DNA of 64,000 nt from positions 1-64,000 of the forward strand of contig NZ_RQVR01000003.1 of the NCBI RefSeq assembly GCF_003865365.1. Reading direction: 5' to 3'. Positions 1-6,791 of the stretch are shown one piece after another (positions within the stretch are counted from its first letter, which is position 1; the number at the start of each line of letters is the position of its first letter). A program made the translations under genes and the position numbers. The stretch comes from Flavobacterium macacae (GTDB taxonomy: Bacteria; Bacteroidota; Bacteroidia; Flavobacteriales; Flavobacteriaceae). The notes under the pieces were generated by a model. The model ran no database searches, was not told the DNA's origin, and saw only the letters and a list, made by a program, of their open reading frames with translations.

Positions 1-62
1 TCAACCGAAACAGGTGGTCAATTTGAACTGGAATTGGGTGGTCAATTTGACCGTTTTTTCCA
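1..62. mobile_element. IS21-family-like terminus (partial)
   Basis: The motif GGTGGTCAATTTGA occurs at 13-26 and again at 37-50, a 24-bp period, and the window begins in what looks like the tail of a third copy. Multiple short terminal direct repeats of this kind are a hallmark of IS21-family ends. No transposase lies in the window; it would be to the left. The reading frame of a peptidase begins immediately after the repeats, so the insertion has cut that gene. The exact IS tip (about 60-62) is inferred. Confidence 0.55.
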
Positions 63-532
63 GGCATTCCTTCGGTGGCTATGAAGCGGCATACATCATG
101 GGCAGGAGCAGGCTTTTCAAGACGGCCATTATCGGAGCGCCGATGGTGGACCTAGAAAGTGCCTACCTTACGTTAGACGGGCATGGGCAATCCAACATGT
201 GGCGTTTCGAGGACGGGCAGGTGCGGATCACGGCTCCTTTTTATTCCAGTGAATTTAAGGACAACGAGGTGCTTGGACGTGCCAAGGATTATGCTTCGCC
301 CGTGCTAATCTGGACTGGAACTGCCGACAAGCAGCTGGACTGGAAGCACAGCATGAAACTCCAGAGCGCGCTCTGGAGGCTGGGCAAGAAGAGCACGATG
401 CTGGTGTATCCCGAAGAGGAGCATGTGCTTATGGACAAGAAGAACCAGCTCGACCTTTCGCAAAAAGTACGGGACTGGCTGGAGTTCTACCTGAGGGACG
501 GAAAACGGAAGGAATGGATGGGAATGCAATAA
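63..532 (+). pseudogene. S9-type (prolyl oligopeptidase) C-terminal fragment, truncated by an IS end
   Basis: This is the last 150 or so residues of an alpha/beta-hydrolase peptidase. The nucleophile elbow HSFGG (Ser codon at 68-70) is at the extreme left. A TGTADKQLDW segment supplies the likely acid Asp, and EEEHVLM the catalytic His. Intact S9 enzymes have several hundred more residues before the elbow, including a signal peptide and propeller, all missing here. The only in-frame start, an ATG at 14, lies inside IS-like repeats, so any product would be a non-functional fusion. It converges on the DUF6520/MauE genes. A dipeptidyl- or acylaminoacyl-peptidase origin cannot be distinguished. 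Confidence 0.7.
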
Positions 533-545
533 GCCTATAAAACAA

Positions 546-570
546 GAAAGGTGCCCTATGGGCACCTTTC
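546..570. terminator. Convergent hairpin terminator
   Basis: A perfect 11-bp stem GAAAGGTGCCC / GGGCACCTTTC with a 3-base loop lies between the peptidase fragment (+) and the DUF6520 gene (-). The flanking T-tract is weak on the + strand, so termination strength is uncertain. Confidence 0.6.
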
Positions 571-580
571 TCTCCAAGGC

Positions 581-847
581 CTAGTTTCTCTTGTACAAGA
601 CAGAGGCACAGGTAGTTGCCGACGGATTCAATTTTCCGTAAGCCTGGCGTACCTGCCCCTGGTGGAGCATTGTACAAACCTCGCCAAACGAATTGTCACA
701 CTGGACCGGGATCGAGCACGGCGACGGCGTGTCGATATAGCCGGTCTGCAATGCAAGGCTCCCATTTTGTGATGACGGCGACTGTGATGCGAAAGCACCC
801 GCGATAGCCAGCATACCTGCTGCTATCTGCATACTGAATTTTTTCAT
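581..847 (-). CDS. DUF6520 family small secreted protein
   Basis: An 88-residue protein with a clear N-terminal signal peptide (MKKFSMQIAAGMLAIAGAFA, cleavage before SQ). The short mature part carries four cysteines (PCS, QC, EVC, TTC). The length, the signal peptide and the position beside a MauE/DoxX gene fit the DUF6520 family of Bacteroidota. Its function is unknown; the cysteines and the MauE neighbour suggest an envelope disulfide or redox context. It is the last gene of a minus-strand set AraC, MauE, DUF6520, 84 bp downstream of MauE. Confidence 0.7.
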   Translation of the reverse strand: MKKFSMQIAAGMLAIAGAFASQSPSSQNGSLALQTGYIDTPSPCSIPVQCDNSFGEVCTMLHQGQVRQAYGKLNPSATTCASVLYKRN

Positions 848-905
848 AATAAAAATATTTAACAGTTACGATCTACTCTTTTTGCAGGTTTTCGATCTTC
901 CCCTG

Positions 906-917
906 GCACGGCCGTGC
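906..917. repeat. 12-bp perfect palindrome
   Basis: GCACGGCCGTGC sits in the 84-bp gap between the MauE stop and the DUF6520 start. It could be an mRNA processing or attenuation hairpin separating expression of the two genes, but it lacks a T-tract and its role is not shown. Confidence 0.35.
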
Positions 918-931
918 GGCATTCATGAATA

Positions 932-2422
932 TCAGTTATTGAAATGGGCCTTTTTGAGCCTCGTGGCAACCAGGTGTTTTTTGGTCAGCCCGACCAGGAT
1001 ATCCCCATACACCATAAAGGACTGCACTTCCTCGCCGGCGTAATGGTAGAGGTAGAAGCTGAATTCGTAGGAGCCTTTCGAAAGGTCGTAGACGTCTATG
1101 ATGCTAGCCTGCCGGCTCATTTCTTCGGTTTCATACCTGCCTAGCCGGTCTGACTTTAAAAAGAGGTAATTTCCGGATGTCGCGGCGTAGCGGTTTACTT
1201 TTTCCGGCTGGCGGGCAAACTTTTTTTCCGTATTTCCTTTCAGGTAGGCAAAGTCCATCGGTACCTGGGTAATCGTATCGATTGTTTTTCCCTCGTAAAA
1301 AGATTTAAAATTATCGCCTGCCACTGCAAAGGAGTTCCTGTAGTAGTACACGTAGATTACTTTTTTCAAGTCCTCGTTGTAGAGCAGCATCCCGTCGGTG
1401 TCAAAGATGCCGTCGACTTTGGCTTCCAATGCGGTGCCGTATATCTTCATAGTCTCTTTTTGGCCGGAGGTAATGCCTCCCAGGACATTCTGCCCATTGC
1501 TTTGTAAATTCGTCCTTACCGCAAAATTTCCATTGCCCAGCGGCTCGAACAGCGAAAAGTAATTTTTTTCCCTGAGCAGGGTTTTTGCTTTCCAATTGCC
1601 GGTGCTTCCCTGGTACATGATCGGGATCGAGCCGTCGCCGAGATAAAAGTCCGGTGGATGGACCCGTACCTTTACCGATGCAAAAGGGTAGTCTTTCGAG
1701 TCCTCGATCTCAATCCTGATTTCCTTCGTTTTTTTTAGCGAGGTGTCGATGCTGAGCAGGTGCAGCGGGGCGGTGCTGTTTCCCAAGAGTATCTGGTCTT
1801 TTTCAAAACCTGCGATATAGTAGGAATTGTATCGTAAAGGAATGCCTTTCAAATCTCCGACAGGGTGCTGCGGGTACCTTCTGAGAAACCCATTGTTCCG
1901 GTGCATTTCCTCCTCGGATAAGAAAAATAGAATAATTACCGTGGCGCTTCCCGATAACGCAATCGCTAAAGAATATAGCACCCGCCTGCCCACCGTTATT
2001 TTTACACGGTCATCAGCCATTACTGCGGCCAGGGCCAGCAGCACGAATGCGCTATTGAAAACCAGGTGCTCGGTCCAGCCCATCTCTGAAAGAATCCCGC
2101 CGCAGGAACACGGCACGAAGGCGCTGTAATTCAGGATGATGATTATGTAGGCGGTGAACATTACCATCAGCCCGAAAGAAAATAAAAATCCTATGTGGCG
2201 CAGCCTAGGCGAGGCAAGCAGCAGGGAAATTGCGATTTCCGTAAAAGGCACTGCAATCGCAACCCAGTGCGCATAGGGTGCCAGCAGGGGAGACTGCCCG
2301 AGCTGTACCCTGAAGGTGTCAAATTCCAGCAGCTTGTTGGCTGCCGCGTAACAGAATAGGAAAATAAATGCGATTGCTGTCCATTTGAGAGCCAGCCTGC
2401 GTATGTAGTGGGTGCGTTCCAT
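932..2422 (-). CDS. MauE/DoxX-family redox-associated membrane protein with long C-terminal domain
   Basis: A 496-residue protein. The first 180 or so residues form about five hydrophobic helices containing a PCSCGG cysteine motif after the third helix, characteristic of the MauE/DoxX-like redox-associated family. MauE proteins are thought to help deliver disulfide or redox equivalents across the membrane. The following 300 residues are soluble and rich in beta-strand-like segments, probably extracytoplasmic; no domain is recognised. It begins 102 bp downstream of the AraC regulator gene on the same strand and precedes DUF6520. An AraC-site-like sequence lies at 2481-2497 in its leader. Confidence 0.75.
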   Translation of the reverse strand: MERTHYIRRLALKWTAIAFIFLFCYAAANKLLEFDTFRVQLGQSPLLAPYAHWVAIAVPFTEIAISLLLASPRLRHIGFLFSFGLMVMFTAYIIIILNYSAFVPCSCGGILSEMGWTEHLVFNSAFVLLALAAVMADDRVKITVGRRVLYSLAIALSGSATVIILFFLSEEEMHRNNGFLRRYPQHPVGDLKGIPLRYNSYYIAGFEKDQILLGNSTAPLHLLSIDTSLKKTKEIRIEIEDSKDYPFASVKVRVHPPDFYLGDGSIPIMYQGSTGNWKAKTLLREKNYFSLFEPLGNGNFAVRTNLQSNGQNVLGGITSGQKETMKIYGTALEAKVDGIFDTDGMLLYNEDLKKVIYVYYYRNSFAVAGDNFKSFYEGKTIDTITQVPMDFAYLKGNTEKKFARQPEKVNRYAATSGNYLFLKSDRLGRYETEEMSRQASIIDVYDLSKGSYEFSFYLYHYAGEEVQSFMVYGDILVGLTKKHLVATRLKKAHFNN

Positions 2423-2480
2423 GGCAATTTTGTTTTGTTTGCTATGGTAAAATTAGGAAGCCTTTTTTTGCAACCGTATG

Positions 2481-2497
2481 CAATTCAGTAGTTTCGC
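2481..2497. promoter_or_regulatory. Candidate AraC-regulator site upstream of the MauE gene
   Basis: CAATTCAGTAGTTTCGC closely matches the two repeats at 3533-3549 and 3554-3570 ahead of the regulator gene and lies in the same orientation. It is 59 bp upstream of the MauE start codon. Its role as an operator is inferred from sharing and location only. Confidence 0.4.
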
Positions 2498-2524
2498 TAT
2501 GCAAAAAGGCGGAATGCCAGCATG

Positions 2525-3415
2525 CTACGGCCGGTGCCTTTCACCGCTGGGGCTGTGGCCGAACTGCTTGACGAAGGCCTTGTAGAAATTCAGGTAGGAA
2601 TTGAACCCGCAGGCAAATGCGATTTCCTTCAGGGGCATGTCGGTGTGGCGGATCTGCCCCATCGCACGGAGCAGCCGGTGCTCGTTGTAGAACCCGTGTA
2701 TGCCGGCATTGAATTCCCTGCGGAAGCCCGACTTGAGGGAATGCTCAGCGATTCCGAATTTCCCCGCTAGCTGGCGCAGGGCGGGAAGGGGCTGGTCGAG
2801 GTGGGAAAGAATGTAGTCGTGTACTTCACGGACTGGTGCCGGTATTTCCGCTGTGGCAGAATCGGATTTTCCCTGGACAGCCGCGCGAGTCCTCTTGACA
2901 TAAAGCGTGGCGGAAGCATTCACGATGATGTTGCCGTAGGGAAGCAGGGAAGTAATGTAGCAGAGTGCAGGCACGATCCTTCCATTCGCATCATTGAAAT
3001 GGAGCGGCAGGTAGGCGTCGATTCCTGCACTTCCAGGCTTCCTGCCGATTACCCTGTTCCACATTTCCTGCGAATGGGCGCAGAGCAGGCTCCCGAAAGG
3101 CTGCCTGCGCAAGGCGCTGCCGCGGAATTTGAGCACGGCGCTCGCAGCGCTGCTGAAGCAGGCTACCGAATGCTGCCCGTCCAGAAGAAAGACCATCTGC
3201 ACGAGCTCCGCCCGTCGGTTCTTGCGGAACGGCATCCGGTAGTCGAGCATGACCGAGAGCATGGTCTCTGCAATGGAATCCATGCTTTCCCGGAGCGAAT
3301 TGCGCCGCTCGCTTTTCAGGGCATCACCGGGCAGGCAGGCATCATAGGCCTGGGCATTTTCGGACAGCAGCCGGTAAAGGTATTCAAGCCTTTCTTTTTT
3401 CTGATTTTCGGGCAT
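2525..3415 (-). CDS. AraC-family transcriptional regulator
   Basis: The last 100 residues carry the two helix-turn-helix motifs of the AraC/XylS family: ALRQLAGKFGIAEHSLKSGF, then LKEIAFACGFNSYLNFYKAF followed by the FGHSPS ending. The N-terminal 190 or so residues have no recognisable sensor domain and contain two Cys-rich spots. An upstream ATG at 3451 would add 12 residues; I prefer 3415 because MPENQKKERL begins the regular helical region. It lies upstream of and co-oriented with MauE and DUF6520. Direct repeats 21 bp apart just upstream suggest autoregulation. G+C content matches the accessory element. Confidence 0.85.
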   Translation of the reverse strand: MPENQKKERLEYLYRLLSENAQAYDACLPGDALKSERRNSLRESMDSIAETMLSVMLDYRMPFRKNRRAELVQMVFLLDGQHSVACFSSAASAVLKFRGSALRRQPFGSLLCAHSQEMWNRVIGRKPGSAGIDAYLPLHFNDANGRIVPALCYITSLLPYGNIIVNASATLYVKRTRAAVQGKSDSATAEIPAPVREVHDYILSHLDQPLPALRQLAGKFGIAEHSLKSGFRREFNAGIHGFYNEHRLLRAMGQIRHTDMPLKEIAFACGFNSYLNFYKAFVKQFGHSPSGERHRP

Positions 3416-3532
3416 GATGTTCGATATTTGGGTTAGACTTCCAGAGGCCAAAACCCATGGTTCCTATTTTGACGGCAAAAACAATGTTTAGGTCATAAGC
3501 AAAATTCCAAAAAATACCGCCAAAAGTGTTTG

Positions 3533-3570
3533 CAATTCGGGAGTATTAGTTGTCAATTCAGAAGTATTGC
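3533..3570. promoter_or_regulatory. Direct repeats, 21-bp spacing, upstream of the AraC-family gene
   Basis: CAATTCGGGAGTATTAG (3533-3549) and CAATTCAGAAGTATTGC (3554-3570) are direct repeats with starts exactly 21 bp apart, two helical turns. This is the geometry of direct half-sites bound by AraC-type dimers. A third copy is at 2481-2497 ahead of the MauE gene. Binding is inferred. Confidence 0.5.
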
Positions 3571-3721
3571 AGTTGCAACCTGGCATTGATGCTGTAGCCA
3601 GTTATTGGCGCAGCATTAGGTTTGGCAGAGGCTAAATTAGCGGTCTTCGGCCAGAAGAATGTTTTCAGAATGCGCCAAAATTTATAGAAAACGGTCATTT
3701 TGCATCCGGAACTGCCCAGGC

Positions 3722-3752
3722 AAAATTAGGCAGGACATAGCCGCCTGATTTT
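3722..3752. repeat. Imperfect hairpin
   Basis: AAAATTAGGC at 3722-3731 pairs with GCCTGATTTT at 3743-3752 with a single mismatch and an 11-base loop. It resembles a bidirectional terminator, but no adjacent gene is recognised. Confidence 0.4.
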
Positions 3753-3964
3753 CTGGAAAAAATACCTTGGCAGTGCCTTAAATTGCAGAAGCGACTTTTG
3801 AGGCCTATCAATTGTTGAGATTTCCAGATTCAGAAAGGCATCAAGCCCGGGCTGCAAAGCATATACAAGGCACGCCAGGAGCCGGCATACGATTTATGCA
3901 AAATACATTGCTGGACGGCAGCAGCGGAAAAACGACTTTGGAGTTTTTTCCGGCACCCGCAGGG

Positions 3965-4084
3965 GCAAGTGGTTTTGAGATGCGGAATTCATTTCAAGCA
4001 TCTCAAAACACAACTTGCAGTTGTCCCGCGACAACCTTTTAGGAAATGGATTTAAATTGAAAGGGCTTGATAGCCCTTTTTTTT
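3965..4084 (+). ncRNA. Candidate structured RNA ending in a terminator
   Basis: Three stems follow one another. GTTTTGAGATGC (3972-3983) pairs perfectly with GCATCTCAAAAC (3998-4009), extended outside by GCAAGT / ACTTGC. GTTGTC (4020-4025) pairs with GACAAC (4030-4035). A Rho-independent terminator at 4060-4084 closes the block. A run of stems ending in a terminator, with no open frame of substance, fits a small RNA or the 3' end of a lost gene. No known family is recognised and expression is unproven. Confidence 0.35.
4060..4084 (+). terminator. Rho-independent terminator
   Basis: AAAGGGCT (4060-4067), loop TGAT, AGCCCTTT (4072-4079), then a T-run to 4084. It implies rightward transcription into this gene-free region. 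Confidence 0.75.
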
Positions 4085-4296
4085 GGCTGCAGTGGTAGAA
4101 GGGAATTATTTATAAAGTATTACAATGGGCAGGCATTGCTGAATATCAAACAATATTTCTGGTAATGGTGGGGTGACTGCACGAAAATATGGAGGCAACA
4201 GTTGGGTGGAACTCTGAATCTTTACTTGAACACGAATGCTAAAGCGCAGGCAAAAGGAATATATCAAATGGAACGTAGAAACACTGGTACGACCTG

Positions 4297-4416
4297 ATGT
4301 AAGTATGCAGGTATGCATGAATGCGTGAATGTAGGAAAGCAATCTTGCAGGAATGTAAGCATGCGAGCATGCAGGTAAGAAGGAATGCAGGCAGGAAAGT
4401 GCGCAGCGATGCAAGT
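4297..4416. repeat. Degenerate 8-bp tandem repeat, about 15 phased units
   Basis: Reading in strict 8-base steps from 4297, units begin ATG at 4297, 4305, 4313, 4321, 4329, 4353, 4361, 4369, 4385 and 4409, with TTGCAGGA at 4345. The consensus is ATGCAGGN. Intervening units keep the phase although diverged. Eight is not a multiple of three, so coding repeats are unlikely; the frames through it give low-complexity Cys/His/Leu peptides. Confidence 0.7.
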
Positions 4417-4641
4417 GCATACATGCTTTTAAAACTATAAAACTGTAAAAATGATTTAGCGGTTTTTCAAAAACCTTTAGATTTAATTGCGTCAGGCCCT
4501 GAAGAGACCATCCGTCCAGCAGAAGCCCCACTAAAATATATTTCCAAAAGAAAAGAGAAAAAAGGAAAAAAGAAAAAGAAAGCCAACACCCATGGCGGGA
4601 TGCGGTCAGGCCAAAAGGAATCGGAATAAGTCCCGAAGGGT

Positions 4642-4664
4642 GGCCTGCGAGACATTCGCAGGCC
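4642..4664. repeat. Perfect 9-bp hairpin
   Basis: GGCCTGCGA (4642-4650) and TCGCAGGCC (4656-4664) with a 5-base loop. It lies 150 bp beyond the stop of the DUF6922 gene with no T-tract next to it. Stable hairpins of this size occur at transfer origins and at terminators; neither is proven. Confidence 0.45.
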
Positions 4665-4790
4665 ATTATGCCGAAGTCTTTTTGCCAGACTGATAACATC
4701 CCGGCATACCTTTGTTTTCTTTTTTATTTTTCTTCTGGAAATTTAAGACATCGAAAAGAATTATATGCCTAAATGAATTTCCACAGCTGT

Positions 4791-5108
4791 CTATATCCAG
4801 TGGTAGGGCTTGCCTTTTCGGTTGAGGTAGCAGTACATCTCTTCCTTCTTGAGTTCCGGAAAGAATTTTAGCGCATCTTCAATTGCGTAGTCTGGCAGGA
4901 AGTAGATTTCGTCTCGCACGGCCGTTATTACTCTATCGCGCCCATAGAAGCGCACGATCTCGTCAATCTGATCCTGGCCACCTCGTTCTACGATGCGGGC
5001 AATTACAGAAAGGTAGGCGTTCTGCCAGTCCAATTTCTCGACATCCGTATCCCAGAAGAATTTGGGATGAAGTCGCGGTGCCTGCCTATGTTTTTCTGGC
5101 TTATCCAT
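4791..5108 (-). CDS. DUF6922 domain protein, likely antitoxin-like partner of AbiEii
   Basis: A 105-residue, charged, helical protein. The block PKFFWDTDVEKLDWQ near the N-terminus and the central RFYGRDRVITAV segment resemble DUF6922 proteins, often found next to AbiEii/AbiGii nucleotidyltransferases in Bacteroidota. It is 40 bp downstream of the AbiEii-like gene on the same strand. A role in neutralising or regulating the toxin is inferred from this pairing. It is much shorter than canonical AbiEi antitoxins, which carry an N-terminal winged helix and a C-terminal domain. Confidence 0.65.
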   Translation of the reverse strand: MDKPEKHRQAPRLHPKFFWDTDVEKLDWQNAYLSVIARIVERGGQDQIDEIVRFYGRDRVITAVRDEIYFLPDYAIEDALKFFPELKKEEMYCYLNRKGKPYHWI

Positions 5109-5148
5109 ATCGTAAATATACTGATTTTTATCGGTTTATGCAATATTT

Positions 5149-5841
5149 CTACCTGTGAAAACCGCGCCCTCTCTTGGGTTCGGCTACGTTGATTCCCGTT
5201 TTCTGCTCCGTAAATTTCTGCTCTGGGTCAGCGACTGCTTTTTTTAGGCGCTCTGCCATTTTTGTCCAGTCGTTTTCTTTTCCCCTTACCATTGAGACGT
5301 CGTATTCCATGTTGATATTTTTGAAATAGCAGAGTGCCTGCTTCGCCCAAAAGGGACTCCCTTCATATTTTTTCTGATAGGCCTCAAGATAGAATCCAAG
5401 GGGATTCTCTTCCAGAAGAAAATACATGTCCACAAAATCTTTCAGTCTCTGCCCGTTCTGAAAAATGGCATGTATTTTCATGGCACCGATGTCCTCATTT
5501 GAGATCATGCGTACTCCCTCTATGTTTTCTACAGGATTTAAGAGAGGGTATTGGTGGGTTACAATATCCACCTTGATATCATTGATGTAGGTAAGAAGCG
5601 TATTGTTGTACGTCCTGCTTTCTTTTTCATCTGCACCATACCGGTGCGCAAGGTATTCCATCATCATTTTAGGATCGAATCCCTTTGTGGTAAAAAGATC
5701 GATATCCACCGACAGGCGGTGGCCAATCTTTAGGGAGAGCGCAGTACCTCCGACCAGTACATGATCAAGAAACTTTTCATCTTTCATCAGCGTCTGCAGA
5801 AGTTCCCACATCTGGGTGCTGACTGTTTGCTTGTAGAGCAT
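5149..5841 (-). CDS. AbiEii/AbiGii-family nucleotidyltransferase (toxin-like)
   Basis: A 230-residue protein with the GGTAL motif (residues 31-35) and SVDIDLF (44-50), supplying the two catalytic aspartates of the polymerase-beta nucleotidyltransferase fold used by AbiEii toxins. A later MKIHAI segment and RLKDFVDMYFL match the conserved C-terminal half of the family. AbiEii proteins are toxins of type IV toxin-antitoxin or abortive-infection systems that transfer nucleotides. The gene precedes a DUF6922 gene by 40 bp, so toxin comes before partner, the reverse of canonical abiEi-abiEii. Toxicity is not shown by sequence alone. Confidence 0.8.
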   Translation of the reverse strand: MLYKQTVSTQMWELLQTLMKDEKFLDHVLVGGTALSLKIGHRLSVDIDLFTTKGFDPKMMMEYLAHRYGADEKESRTYNNTLLTYINDIKVDIVTHQYPLLNPVENIEGVRMISNEDIGAMKIHAIFQNGQRLKDFVDMYFLLEENPLGFYLEAYQKKYEGSPFWAKQALCYFKNINMEYDVSMVRGKENDWTKMAERLKKAVADPEQKFTEQKTGINVAEPKRGRGFHR

Positions 5842-6056
5842 AATTTTATGTTTTCAGAAAATTAATCCTGAAAATGGCGTGCTGTTGCAGAACGGCTTCT
5901 GATGGAATCATTTGGCTTTGGCTAGCCGGTCATATTTGTGATAGATATTATAAGCTCCATGCCAAATCAAACCATTACGAAGCCAAGCAATTCCAAATAA
6001 AATCGAAAAAACCTGCTGTCTGTTAAATTGGATAAATAAAATTATCAACTGGAGCT

Positions 6057-6500
6057 ATGGAAAATGAAGAAAAAAATAAGCGCAAAATGGGAGGAAGGCC
6101 GCCCAAAATCGATCCTGCGGTATATCGCTTTTCTATCAGCCTCACTGCAGAAGAAAATGCACGCTTCATGACCCTCTTCGAAGCATCGGGCATGCATGCC
6201 ATGGCGCATTTTATCACTGCCTGCGTTTTCCAGAAAGGAATCAAGACTATCAAGATCGACAAGGCGGCGATGGACTACTACATGCGCCTGACTTCTTTTT
6301 ACAGCCAGTTCAGGGCTGTCGGGGTAAACTACAATCAGGTGGTAAAGATCCTGTACCAAAGATTTTCTGAAAGGAAAGCATTAGCCTGTCTGTACAAACT
6401 GGAAAAACTGACAACAGAACTTGCAATGCTCTCGGAAAAAATCATCCAGCTTACAAAGGAGTTTGAAGAAGCCCATCTTAAAAAGGAGAACTGGAAATAA
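6057..6500 (+). CDS. mobA: MobA-like mobilisation accessory protein
   Basis: A 147-residue protein beginning with a basic GGRPPKIDPAVYRFSISL segment typical of ribbon-helix-helix relaxosome proteins. It continues with FRAVGVNYNQVVKIL and a helical C-terminus (LYKLEKLTTELAMLSEKI), matching the Bacteroidota conjugal transfer protein MobA family. MobA-type proteins bind the transfer origin and help a relaxase start DNA transfer. In complete elements a relaxase (MobB-like) usually follows directly; here 136 bp of non-coding DNA is followed by a different small gene, so the mobilisation set looks incomplete. Confidence 0.75.
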   Translation: MENEEKNKRKMGGRPPKIDPAVYRFSISLTAEENARFMTLFEASGMHAMAHFITACVFQKGIKTIKIDKAAMDYYMRLTSFYSQFRAVGVNYNQVVKILYQRFSERKALACLYKLEKLTTELAMLSEKIIQLTKEFEEAHLKKENWK

Positions 6501-6571
6501 TTGCCTGCAAGACCAGCCAGCCACAGCCATCTCTTTCCATAGAAGGCTACGATATGGATTGCTTCATAATC

Positions 6572-6613
6572 GATGCCTAAATTCGGCAGGTGCCTTGGGA
6601 ACCAAGGCGCATC
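6572..6613. repeat. Nested hairpin downstream of mobA
   Basis: GCCTTGG (6592-6598) pairs with CCAAGGC (6602-6608) across GAA, and GATGC (6572-6576) pairs with GCATC (6609-6613) outside it. It lies between mobA and the small gene preceding the recombinase. It could be a terminator without T-tract or part of a transfer or recombination site. Confidence 0.4.
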
Positions 6614-6635
6614 AGTCAAGAAAATGATAAATGTT

Positions 6636-6791
6636 ATGGAAGAAAATAAAAGAGAACAGTTTGATAATGATGATATTATGTCTAAAATTTATGAAGAATT
6701 AGAGAGGGAAAAAGAACAAAAATTCGTAAATTTAATGATTGAAATTATTGTGTCATTAACATTGAGTGAATTATATGAAGAGGGCGATTAG
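6636..6791 (+). CDS. Small acidic protein preceding the recombinase
   Basis: A 51-residue frame from ATG at 6636, strongly acidic and helical (REQFDNDDIMSKIYEELE), overlapping the recombinase start by 17 bases. An ATG at 6624 is an alternative. Its sequence is clearly more AT-rich than mobA before it and the recombinase after it. No family is recognised. The overlap suggests coupled translation with the recombinase, so a role in controlling recombination is possible, but that is inference. Confidence 0.5.
   Translation: MEENKREQFDNDDIMSKIYEELEREKEQKFVNLMIEIIVSLTLSELYEEGD

Larger units (their letters stand above)
3571..4790. other. Gene-free accessory stretch with hairpins and repeats
   Basis: No convincing coding region is seen on either strand. 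Open frames here are short or coded by the 8-bp repeat, with no family resemblance. The stretch contains several hairpins, a Rho-independent terminator, a phased 8-bp repeat and a homopurine run at about 4548-4583, listed separately or in the findings. It may hold decayed genes or a mobilisation origin, but nothing proves either. Confidence 0.5.

Noticed and set aside
305..577. Minus-strand open frame over the peptidase fragment
   Set aside because: It is antisense to the conserved peptidase frame, lacks a recognisable domain and ends in the shared terminator.
3812..4042. Plus-strand 76-codon frame
   Set aside because: The frame runs through hairpins and gives no family resemblance; a structured RNA or decayed gene is simpler.
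4106..4699. Large minus-strand frame, Cys/His/Leu-rich
   Set aside because: It is created by translating the 8-bp repeat and the homopurine tract; its low-complexity peptide is an artefact.
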